64,000 nucleotides of DNA from Callipepla californica brunnescens (taxonomy: Eukaryota; Chordata; Aves; Galliformes; Odontophoridae): contig JALIRH010000001.1 in the NCBI GenBank assembly GCA_023055505.1, positions 91,294,530-91,358,529 on the forward strand, written 5' to 3'. The stretch's first letter is position 1. Each line of letters opens with the position of its first letter. The position numbers and the translations under genes were made by a program. This document shows positions 24,297 through 33,607 of this stretch, piece by piece. The notes under the pieces are model-generated. The model saw nothing but the letters and a program-made list of their open reading frames with translations, had not been told where the DNA came from and searched no databases.

Positions 24297-24370
24297 AGGG
24301 CTGCTCCAAAACTAGTGACTCCTGTTTTGTTATGCTGGCCCACGGTGTCTGAGATTTTGGTCGAATGGAA
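24297..24370 (+). mobile_element. Mariner-type transposon end (Galluhop-like), fragment
   Basis: Begins 'agggctgctccaaaactag', then 'tgactcctgttttgttatg' and 'ctggcccacggtgtctgag'. This matches the left end of the mariner copies at 24866 and 54757 (the 'gctgct...aatgcctcctatt...tatgttggcccac' pattern). The similarity fades after about 24370. The sequence up to about 24620 might be a decayed continuation but I could not align it. Same orientation as the copy 500 bases downstream. Confidence 0.65.
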
Positions 24371-24865
24371 GTAGAACATGTATGTACAACCCATGTCTTG
24401 CAGGTGGCATGTGGCCCAGCATGACTTGCAATACATACTGCCCACTGACCCTGTTGGCTCTTCTCTGTCGAGTGACCCCAAGCACGCACCTATCACTCAG
24501 AAACCACCAAATTGTTCATTCACTACTAACTCAAGTCGTAACAGAGAAAAATATCCTTCACTTCACAATCACCCCTTACTCATGTCATCACTTCTTGACA
24601 ATATGCACGTTTGCTAAAAATTGGCAAGGATGAAATACAGGAAGAGTAAAATTGCATTAAAAAATCTCTGATGAGCATCTTGAGAGCTCACAAAGAGTTG
24701 CAACTTCTTCAATTGAGCAGGTCTGATGCATTAGTTTCACAAAACCAAGGTAGAATATCCCATTAGTGTTATGTTTTTGTTCCTCTCCTTTGTAGTATTT
24801 TAAGGAAAATATTAAAAAGTAAAATGTTTGTTACTTATATATTTAAGATACTGCATATATTACAA

Positions 24866-25685
24866 AGGCTGCTGCAAGTGTAATGCATCCTACTTTATTA
24901 TGTTCGCCCATGTTGTCAGAGGCAGATGTCGATGGTGTGGCAATAGAGATTGATCCTTTGAATCTGGTCTCTTCTCAGCACAGTATGGTGATAGGACAAA
25001 ATGGTCACAGATACATAGGAAGTTCCACACAAATGTGTGGAAGAATTTCTTCACAGTAAGGGTGACAGAGCACTGGCACAGGCTGCACAGCGAGGTTGTG
25101 AAGCCTTCTCCTCTGGAGACATCCAAGGCTCACCTGGATGCCTACCTGTGCAACCTGGTCTAGGGAACTGCTTTGGCAGAGGGGTAGGACTCAATGATCT
25201 CTAGAGATCCATTCCAATCCCTACAATTCTGTGATTACATTTTATTGCTGTGTGATTGATGACAGCAGATGGACAGTCTGACAAAGTGGCATCTGACATG
25301 GTAGCACATATGAAACAAAGGTGTGATTGAATTCCTCTACGAGGAAATAATAGCATCCATCAGCATTCACTGACTCTTGCTGAATGTTTATGCAGACCAA
25401 AGAGTGAATGGGAGCACAGAGAGGGAGCAGGTGATGTTTTTCAGCAACAATGCCATCATATCAGTTATGACACTGTGGGTCACTTCCACTGGTGCAGATT
25501 TTTATGAGCACGGCATGAAGGTTCTTATTCATTGCTGGCAAAAATACATAGCCAGTGGTGGTGACTATATTGGGAAAAAGTATTTTTAGCTGAGAATTTT
25601 CTCTATAAAATAGTATTATTGTGCTCTTTGTATTGATTGTAGTTGCTATGGAAACAAATAGGAGGAATTACTTTCAGTGCAACCT
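24866..25685 (+). mobile_element. Mariner-type transposon (Galluhop-like), both ends present, split by CR1
   Basis: The left end 'aggctgctgcaagtgtaatg' (24866) and the right end 'ggaattactttcagtgcaac' (to 25685) are imperfect inverted repeats of each other, as expected for mariner termini. The interior resembles the copy at 54757-55278: 'gatggtgtggcaatagag' before the break, then 'acattttattgctgtg', 'cagtctgacaaagtgg', 'actgactcttgctgaatg' and 'tgcagatttttatgagc'. These are transposase-derived regions with stops and no intact frame. From about 24959 to 25236 the element is interrupted by a CR1 3' end. Without that insert the mariner copy is about 540 bases, an internally deleted non-autonomous form. 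The transposase would have cut and pasted at TA sites; this copy is dead. Confidence 0.85.
24959..25237 (+). mobile_element. CR1 LINE 3' end (plus strand) inserted in mariner
   Basis: Sense CR1: 'gaatctggtctcttctcagc', 'cataggaagttccacaca', 'gggtgacagagcactggc', 'gatgcctacctgtgcaacc', 'ctttggcagaggggtagg', ending 'ctacaattctgtgatt' near 25236. Mariner sequence lies on both sides, and about 15 bases of mariner are missing at the junction compared with the copy at 54757. The same CR1 subtype occurs at 59131-59310. This nesting shows that the CR1 insertion happened after the mariner insertion at this site. Confidence 0.92.
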
Positions 25686-26685
25686 CTGTACATAAACATT
25701 TATATTGTTTCTACCCCTATCAATTAAATTAATGAATTAGCATAGAGAACAGGGTTTATGAATACTAAAATTATATGTTGTAAAATGATTTTCATTTCTG
25801 TTAACATTGTATCTTTCTAAGAGGTCTGAAGGCTTAATTTGAGTGCAATATATAATTTTGTCTTGTGGATCAATCCCAACAGGTTGCCAGTAACTGCAAG
25901 GCGAAAGAGATTCAAAACCAAAATACATAGATTTTTCCATAACAGTAAAGTTTCTATTTTACTATTTGAATCTGGCTATGACCATAGCTTAGTTCTTTAG
26001 AAGTGAGAGAAACAATACGATATACTGTATAATTTAGGTAACCAGACCATTGGGACCCCTAACTTCTGGTATTCAGTGATTAATGTGCACCCTGGAGCAT
26101 AGTGGATAAATATTTATAATCCTTATGAAACAGAGTGAATGATTCTCATAATTCCCATAAATTCGTGCTACTTTCTCTACAGCCATTTTACCTTATGCAA
26201 GAAGAAAGGAATCAAAAACCACTGAAAAGCCAGAAAAATACCCACACTGAAAACATGCTTACATCTTAACAGTTGCATGAGATCATTTTAAATATGAAGG
26301 CAAGGGTTTTTTAAATACATTCATTTCAAAATTCAATAAATATTTTTTAAAGTTGCAGGTGAATTCATGTTTTGACAGGACGGAATTTCATCTCCTTTCC
26401 TATAGTGGCTACAAGGGTCAGTCTGTGTCAGAAATATTGAGATTCTGTATGAACACCATCCCTAATGTCACTGAAGGAAGTGTTATGCAGATGTTAAGGT
26501 GATGAATTTAAGAAGATAATGGTTTATAATACTTATGACATTAATCATTCCACTTTTTTTTTTTTTATTTGTATTTGTGCAGTCTATATTACATATACTA
26601 ATATTTTAAATGATGGTTATATTGCACTTGGCATATATCTGCACATCCAAAAGAATCATATTTCTTGCAAAGCCCTGTAAGAACA
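25686..26685. other. Unassigned A+T-rich sequence
   Basis: About 1 kb between the mariner copy and the LTR, with no recognised gene or repeat apart from a T run near 26553-26567. Confidence 0.55.
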
Positions 26686-27634
26686 CATCCTGGTTTCAGA
26701 TGGTAAATAGTTGATATTTTTCTTCCTATTTTCTGGTATGATGCTCTATTTTGGCTCATACAGTCTTGTCAGCAAGAAGAGCTCAGGGAACACAAGGAGC
26801 TGAAAGGAATGAGAATCAGGACAGCTAGCCTAATATGGCCAAAGGGGTATTCTATACCATAAGACATAATGTGAAAATAATCTACAGACTGTTCAGAGTT
26901 GAGTGGGACAGGGATGGGAAGAATGTCCACTGCTCAAAGACTGCTTGATCACTGGTCAGCAGATGGTGAGCTTGTGCATCACTTGCATTGTAAATATCTT
27001 AGTAAATAGTTTCTCAACCCATGAGTTTTACTTTTCTTTTTCTTTTTTACATTTCCCTCTCTTAGCCCACTGAGAGGGGAGTTATCATGGTTTGATGATT
27101 TTTTGTTATCGGTATTCCACACCATATCATCATGTAGTGCACTGGGAGTTAAAAAGCTAATGCTCCAGTTCCATGGATCATCAGCAGTTCTAGGTATACT
27201 TTTCTCAGAAGAGAAGAAATATGTATCTCAGAGGACTGTTCACTGTTCTGTTCACTGTCCCATTCAGAGGGAATGATAAAACTGTTTGCATGTCACAAGA
27301 CATCTTGTTTTTCCCTTTCCGCTCATCTTGGCAGTGTGTGTGTTCCCTAGCCATCTTGTCTTCTTCATTAGAGTAAGATCTTCAGTTTTTGGACACTCTC
27401 TCATTTTATTTGATTTATTAGCTTCAATTCCAATTATATTGTGTTATTTTGCATTCTGGTATCTTATTTAGTTAATTAATTTTCCTGCTCAGATCGTTGC
27501 CGCTGTTTTGTTTTTAGGCCTATCTCCCTACCCTTCCACCTTTTTCACTTTTCCCTTTCCAAGGGTGTGGGTCTGTGGGTCCCTTCACCTTGTTAGTCAT
27601 GGAATCAGGTCTAACCAGCCCCTAAACTGCTGAC
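26686..27634 (+). mobile_element. Avian endogenous retrovirus LTR, full-length solo-type
   Basis: About 950 bases with the layout of a common avian ERV LTR. The left end is 'catcctggtttcag' (consensus TG at the edge is here CA, two transitions). Mid U3 shows 'aggacagctagcctaatatg' and 'gccaaaggggtattctatacc'. Near the 3' side are 'cagatcgttgccgctg', 'gtttttaggcctatctccc', 'aagggtgtgggtctgtggg' and an end in 'cctaaactgctgaca'. No primer-binding site, polypurine tract or gag/pol/env sequence in the matching orientation follows, so this is a solo LTR left by recombination or an isolated remnant. Any original promoter is degenerate; the expected TATA region reads 'gaaaataatc'. The exact subfamily (ERVL or ERVK lineage) cannot be fixed by eye. 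Confidence 0.82.
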
Positions 27635-28170
27635 AGGAATGTGAGTGAATGACTCCATGATTCTTAGCTACCTGCTCAGTTAAATCACAACAGAATATTT
27701 TGAATAGATTACCAGTATCTCCAGTGGCATTTAGCACTTCTGTATAGACAACTAAATCCTCTCCTCCATTAGAGTTATTTATTGCAGTTCCCACTATAGT
27801 GGACACAGAGACATTAGTAAACCCCGAAGAAGGAAATGGAATACTCAAATGTAGATATTTCATGGTTTCAGCATTAATTTTGTCTGGCGTTAAAGGGTAG
27901 GGTGAAGAACTGCCATATTGCCATTAAAATACTGAATCAGGTTCCAGTGTTTTCAAACATCTCTGAGGATACAGTACTCCATGAAGGAGTTTCCTGCTGA
28001 AGTCTAAAAAGTGTCATTGTAGCTGTATTTACACAGCTAAATACACATCCCAGAAGGAGATCATTGAGACAAGGTGGTGCTGGATGGCCTATGTCTACCA
28101 TGCCCAGTAATAGCAATACACAGAAGAAACTGCTGAAAAAACCTTTACTACACACTGCAGTGTCCTGCAT
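27635..28170 (-). pseudogene. Remnant of an unidentified secreted or envelope-like glycoprotein (minus strand)
   Basis: Two adjoining minus-strand frames look like one broken protein. The first runs from an ATG at 28170 to a stop at 27937. It starts with a probable signal peptide whose hydrophobic core is 'GFFSSFFCVLLLLGMV', then 'HPAPPCLNDLLLGCVFSCV'. The second, shifted by one frame, is open from 27923 to the LTR edge at 27635. It includes 'PLTPDKINAETMKYLHL', then three N-glycosylation sequons (NVS, NNS, NAT) within about 40 residues, and a cysteine pair in 'KIFCCDLTE'. Its last dozen codons run into the LTR and are not original. Signal peptide, sequons and cysteines point to an extracellular protein. 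I do not recognise the family; a host exon or retrocopy and an endogenous retroviral envelope fragment are both possible. Its strand is opposite to the LTR, so it is not simply that LTR's own provirus. Confidence 0.4.
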
Positions 28171-31100
28171 CACTTCTCAGCCACATGAAGCGATCTTCTT
28201 GGCTCAAAGTTCCAGTTATTATTTTGTTTGTTTTAGCTCAAAGTACCTAGGGAAAAAAAAGCTGTGATGCAACTTACCAGGTGGTGTTTTTATAAAACAA
28301 ATCTGAATTAGTATATTACAGTTTCTGGGATATGATACCCAGGCATGGGAAAGTGGCTTGAAAATGAAAAGACTGCTGTCGAAGGACTTAGTAAGGTAGA
28401 GAAATCTGAACCTTTGCCTGTCTGGTTTGCATTACCTTTTGGAAGCAGTGTTTAGAAAAAACTACCTACAGAACTTGAAGCTTGTTTTGGAGGGATAGAG
28501 ATGTTTTTTCTTTACACTAAACTGTGTGTGAATTAACATTTCTACTATGTGGGCAGTGGAACTGAAACCAGGAGACAACTCATAAGCTAAGGTTAGTTGG
28601 CAGTGTAGACACAACCAGTGAAATCACTGAAATTCAAGAATTGCTTAGCTTCATAGGAAGGTTCTGTATTTGCATAGAAATTCTAGCAGAATTTTCTTAA
28701 TATCCTCAAAAATTTCACCTCTGTCGCTGGACAGTCATTTCTTTCAGTGAAATGGGTTTTCATGGCTATTCCTAAGAAAAGTGTCTTAGGAATTTGTTTC
28801 AGATCCCAAGTCAGTACCATGAGAATGAATACAAAAGGACTAAGCCTTATCTATGTGCAACAGTGTAAGATGGAAAAGTGAGACGACGCTTGCTTAGGAG
28901 CAAAGAAAACAGAAAATTTACATCAAAATGGCCTTCATATGGGGATATCAACAATGACTCAGTTTTTTGTATATGGTTTTATGTATAATGTATGATGACA
29001 GTCATTACATTTGTATCCTCCTTGAAGTAATCTGGCTTTACTTTATCTCATCTACTATGTGACATCAGTTTCTTCTGGTAAAGCTACACCACTGCCTATA
29101 TAATGTAGTGTTCCTTAAGGTGCAGGTAAGGCTTCTTTCAAACACATCACATCGATCTGTTTTTAGTTTTTGCTCTATGTACTAAATAATCTTACAGATC
29201 TTTTCCAATCTAAACATTTCTGCGGTCCTTTGATTTTATAAACATAGATATTCTTCTGCAGAAAGTTTCACATGTTCTTGGTATTTAATCTGAGAAGATA
29301 ATTTGATCTAAAATCCTACTCTTTGATTTCATATGTTTTAATTATCATTGTAACAGTACAAAAATCAATACAAATAATAATTATAAATGCACAGAGAATA
29401 TGAAGACACAAGGAGTCATCTACAGAGAAATAAATACTAATACAGTCACTGTTAGAAAACAATTAATATGTCTGCCTAATAACATCAACTAAGAGAATTT
29501 TGCATGGTTTGTCATATACTAAGAAATGAATGCAACATATCAAGTTTAACTGCACATAGTCTATGAAATCTGTGCATCAGAGGAAGAGCGTAACAAATGA
29601 TCTCACTATAAGTCATTTGAACTATAAGATCAGCAGGTATTAAGTCTTTGGTTTAGTATTTGAAAGTCTTGATTTTAAGTTAATAGTGATACATTATATA
29701 TTAATGAACACAATATTTCCATCTATGAGTTAATGCAACACAAATAAATTATGTCACAAAACAAAACAAAATATATTTGTTTCTTTTGCATTCTTAAGAA
29801 TCATAAATGGATTACATTATTTTTTGCAATGATTAATTTATATTTTTTGGCTTGTAGGCTTATTTTAGCAGATGTCATAGTATTATATATCTAGAATACT
29901 TGCTTTCATTTTGGATACAGAGTCCAAAAATTAACTGTATTTTTCCTCTGAGGGAGACAGCCACAGTAACCTTCCTTAGCACTAATGCTATTACCTTCCC
30001 TCCCAATGGCCTCTAAATCCACGTTCTTTATAAAACACATTCATTATTACTTCAGTGGTCCTGCATACTGGAATTGTCATTGTCAATAATGACAGTTCTA
30101 GGTGAAGAAATCCAATTTTCATTTTTTTTATCTATTGAAGAACCTTTATCATTAACCTAAGCAAAAGCCTCATAATCAATACGAAATGATAATAGGGCTA
30201 ACAGCCTGTAAGGCAGACTACATAGAAATTACAGTTTTTTTGTACTTTGAATTTTCATTTTATCAGTGCTATTTTCTATCCTATGAATCAGGAGTTTAAT
30301 ATGGATTAGTGTCCTTCAAAATAATTTACACACATGGCTCCTTTTTAATCTCTTCCAGTTTACTCTAGAAGGTTTATTATCAATATTGAGCTGAAGAAAT
30401 CTACCATCTAGAACAAAGGGATGAAGTTCAACTGAAACTTGTGGAAGTAATGGACAAACAAGAAAGGTGTTGAAACAGAATGTTACTACTGAGGCTCATT
30501 AAGAAAGTGAAATATTATTTTCTTTTTAACTTTTCTTATTCCAAAGATTTAATGTTCAATTTTACTGTAACAGTTCATTATCTTACTGTTTGTCTGGATG
30601 CTATTTTTAAGATGAAGGTATAAAACATGCATTTTCCAGAAATGCAATAGGAATTAAATCCATTTCCATTGCTAAAGTGATAAAGTAACTTTCACAATTT
30701 CTTCTAGTAAGTCCATCCAGAACATCAGTCATTCCACTATCTTTTACAGCGAACACAGCCTGTAGATTAGATTAATTAATCACTCCAAATGTTTATATCT
30801 TAAAGTGTCCTCCTTCATTTTTGCTGTAATACACATTTAGTAAAATTTCCACATTTTACAGAATGGTGCTTTCAGCAATTTTCTCATATCTATCAGTTGT
30901 ATAAACCCACCTGTTGTCATACACTAGTGCATGCAAGATCGTTGTAGTGAACAAATTTGGAGGGCTGAGTGAACAGACCTATGATCATTCTTGTTGAGGT
31001 AGTTTTATTCCGTCTTAAGATAACTTTAGAACTACCTCACTGTATGCTCAGATAAGTGCTGTCAAGAAAAAGAAGAGTTGTGAAGTTATATGGAAAAGGA

Positions 31101-31309
31101 TTTAAGGTGTCAGCTAACTATAACATCGTGAAGCACTCAGCAACAGACTGAGAAATATATACAGTATACTGCTGATTACCGACCTGAGCCCACATCAAAA
31201 ACTGAATTACCAAAAAAAAAAAAAAAAAAAAAAAGTGTGAAGAACATTGATGCCCCTGTGTCTCTTCCCTCCAGATAAACAGAAGGACAGATTTTGATCG
31301 TCAAGGTTA
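28171..31309. other. Unassigned A+T-rich sequence
   Basis: About 3.1 kb with no recognised gene or interspersed repeat. It has no frame long enough to be notable. An A23 run is at 31212-31234. Confidence 0.55.
31212..31234. repeat. Poly-A run (23)
   Basis: Twenty-three A ending about 80 bases before the CR1-related segment starting near 31310. CR1 elements do not end in poly-A, so this run is unlikely to belong to that element. Confidence 0.8.
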
Positions 31310-31739
31310 GCTGCTTTAGAGCCATCCCAGCCAGAAAAACGACTGATCATGAGGTACATGGGGGTTTTGGTTGGTTCCTTTACAAGGGGAATCCCGAGCT
31401 AACAGAGTGGCCTGGAAGCTCTCATGCAAGTGGCTGACATGGCTTGGGCTTTCCCAGGACAACAGATCCACATTCATGCCCCTTGCCTTAGGAAAAGCCT
31501 CTGGGATGTCAGTGCTGTCCACCAGTGCCATGGGGTAATTTACTCAGCTCCTGGTCTGATGGCTACAGATGGGTGTGATTTGTCTCTAAGTGGGAAACTA
31601 TCCTAGCCCAAGAGCTACTGGGGCTCACTGAGAAGGCTTTAAACTAGGTAGGAAGGGGGAAGGAGATACAATGAAGCTTGCTAGGACAGAGCAAATAGTC
31701 TAGGATTTTATACTAGATCCTGTAGGGGAAGAAAATCAA

Positions 31740-32345
31740 GTGTCTCTCGGGGAAGCAGTGGGGGAAAACTTCAGATTTCTTTTCAAAATTTGTGGGAGGG
31801 CCCCTCTAGACAAGGTAGTGTTCCAGAAAGCCCAGCTGAAGTGCCTTTACACTATTACATGCAGCATGGGAAATAAACAAGAGGAGTTGGAAACCATGAT
31901 GTGCTTGGAAAATTATGATCTGGTTGCTATCACAGAAACATGGTGGGATGAATCTCATGACTGGCATACTGTGATTGAGGGCTACAGGCTCTTCAGAAGG
32001 GATAGGCAGCATAGGAGGGGAGGCGAAGTTGCCCTATATGTTCTGATGTGGATAGATTGTGAAGGGCTATATCTGAGTAACAACTATGACCAGTTTGAGG
32101 GCTTATGGGTTAAAATCAGGGAATGTTTCAGTAAAGTACATCTAGTGATTGGGGTCTACTACAGGGGCAGCCTGTTGATGAGGCCTTCTTGCTTCAACTG
32201 AGTGAGTTGTGCTCACAGGCTCTTGTCCTGATGGGGGATTTCAACCACCTGGATATCTGCTGGGATAGCAGCATGGTGGGTGGCAGGCAATCCAAGAGTC
32301 TCCTGGAGTCTGTTGAGGATAACTTCCTGGTCCAGGTACTTGACG
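31740..32345 (+). pseudogene. CR1 ORF2 endonuclease remnant
   Basis: The first open part (to 32201) includes 'LKCLYTITCSMGNKQEELE', the catalytic-site block 'DLVAITETWWDESHDW', 'GYRLFRRDRQHRRGG', and 'FEGLWVKIRECF' with 'VIGVYYRG'. A frame change near 32160 moves the continuation to another frame, where 'LVLMGDFNHLDICWD' holds the conserved GDFN block with the catalytic Asp and Asn. 'SVEDNFLVQVLD' follows before a stop. The metal-binding and catalytic motifs are recognisable, but the frame breaks abolish function. Confidence 0.85.
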
Positions 32346-32355
32346 GACTGACCTG

Positions 32356-32914
32356 ATGTTACTGGACCTGGTGCTTACCAATGCAGAGAAGAGGCTTAGA
32401 GAGATTAAGTTTGAAGGCAGCCTGGGCTATAGTGATCACACCCTGGTAGAGTTTGTAATCTGGAGAAATGCAATCCTGGCAAAAAGTCAGTACCCTGAAC
32501 TTCAGGAGAGCAAAATTCCTGTTGCTCAAGGAACTGCTGGGTGGGATATCCTGGGAAATTGTCCTGAAAGGCATGGGAAGAGAACACAGCTGGCAGCTCT
32601 CTAAGGATACTCTTCTGCAAGTGCAAGAGCTTTCCATCCCCCAACAGAAAGAATCGAGCAGAAGAGGCAGGCAATCAGCATGTCTGAGCATGGACCTGCA
32701 GCTTCAACTGAGGGAAAAGAGAAAGATGTATAAGAAGTGGAAGCAGGGTTGTGTAGCCTGGCGAGAATATAGGGACATTGTCCAACTCTGTAGAGACAAA
32801 ATCAGGAAAGCAAAGGCACAGGTGGAGAAGAACTTGCTAAGGGATGTGAAAGATAACAAGAAGGCATTCTATAAACACATAGGCAGGAGGAGACAGACCA
32901 AGGAGGGTGTTCCC
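32356..32914 (+). pseudogene. CR1 ORF2 endonuclease end and linker remnant
   Basis: A first frame gives 'LLDLVLTNAEKRLREI' and 'LGYSDHTLVEFVI', with the SDH catalytic-site motif intact. A second frame (32468-32920) gives 'LNFRRAKFLLLKELLGG', 'QLREKRKMYKKWKQG', 'YRDIVQLCRDKIRKAKAQ' and 'DNKKAFYKHIGRRR', the linker between endonuclease and reverse transcriptase. The last original residues are 'KEGV' at the junction with the inverted segment. Confidence 0.86.
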
Positions 32915-32915
32915 T

Positions 32916-33607
32916 GTTGAATTTCATGCCATTGATGAGTACTTAATGTTCCAGTATATCTAGATCCCTCTGAAGGGCTTCTTATTCCTCAGAACAGTCA
33001 ACACCATCTCCCACTTTGGTACTGTAAGCAAACTTGCTCAAGTTACATTCAACTTCTGCATCCAGGTTACTGATAAAATTGTTGAACAAAACTGCCCCTA
33101 AAACAGAGCCGTGGGAACAGTGCTCATAATCAGCTGCCAGATGTAGACGACCCTTTGAGCTCTGCCATTCAGCCAGCTCATCATCCTGTACAGGATGCAT
33201 CTGTTCTTCTCAAAGTTGGACAATTTGTCCAGTTGGGTGCTGTGAGGGACAGCAGCAAAGGCCATACTAAAATACAGAAAGATTGCATCCACCACCTTCT
33301 CTTCAAACATTAATAGGGTGACTTTATCATAGAAGGATATCAAAATACTATGACAGGTCTTTCTCTTCATGAACTCATGTTGACTATGCCTGATAAAAGT
33401 TCTATTCCTTAAATGCCTTTGAGTAACACCCAGGATAATCCTCTCTGTAACTTTTCCAGGTACTGAGATTAGACTTATAGATCTGTACCTTCCCGGATCT
33501 TCTGTGCTCTCCTTGTAGGTTGGTATGACATTGGCTAGCTTCCAGTCATTCGAGATTATAGTCTTCTCCCAGCAAATGACAGCTGAATAAGCATAGAAAT
33601 GCTTCAC
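32916..33607 (-). mobile_element. CR1 LINE, reverse transcriptase segment (minus strand), inverted beside the plus CR1
   Basis: On the minus strand, from about 33607 down, the sequence decodes to the CR1 reverse transcriptase palm and fingers: 'ANVIPTYKESTEDPGRYRS', 'SVPGKVTERIILG', 'RHSQHEFMKRKTC', 'WLNGRAQRVV'. The first catalytic block, normally YLDF.KAF, reads 'FLYFSMAFAAVPH' and so has lost its Asp. The second, normally FADD, reads 'KFAYSTKVG' and has lost both Asp. The segment ends near 32916 in the region after the active site. No CR1 3' tail is present at either edge. In content it takes up about 100 codons after the point where the plus-strand neighbour stops. Confidence 0.88.

Larger units (their letters stand above)
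31310..32914 (+). mobile_element. CR1 LINE, 5' portion: ORF1 esterase end to ORF2 linker (plus strand)
   Basis: Sense CR1 beginning in or before ORF1. 'YSAPGLMATDGCDLSLSGK' (about 31532-31590) matches the C-terminal block of the CR1 ORF1 esterase domain, the region seen as 'HLSPRGKR' in the copy at 7895-9437. The inter-ORF phrase 'gagaaggctttaaactagg' follows near 31630. ORF2 endonuclease (31815-32345) and linker (32356-32914) then follow in several frames. It stops abruptly at 32914 and joins a minus-strand CR1 reverse transcriptase segment. The part before about 31530 is assigned only by position and G+C content. Like the copy near 8 kb it keeps the 5' half, which is rare for CR1. Confidence 0.85.

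Noticed and set aside
26686..28170. A single provirus made of the LTR plus the adjacent glycoprotein-like remnant
   Set aside because: The remnant reads on the strand opposite to the LTR, and no pol sequence or second LTR is seen.
31212..31310. A23 run as the tail of the CR1 at 31310-32914
   Set aside because: CR1 elements end in short ATTCTGTGA-type repeats and not poly-A, and the run lies at the 5' side of this element.
32359..32691. 110-codon minus-strand frame and its neighbours
   Set aside because: Shadows of the plus-strand CR1 ORF2 linker.
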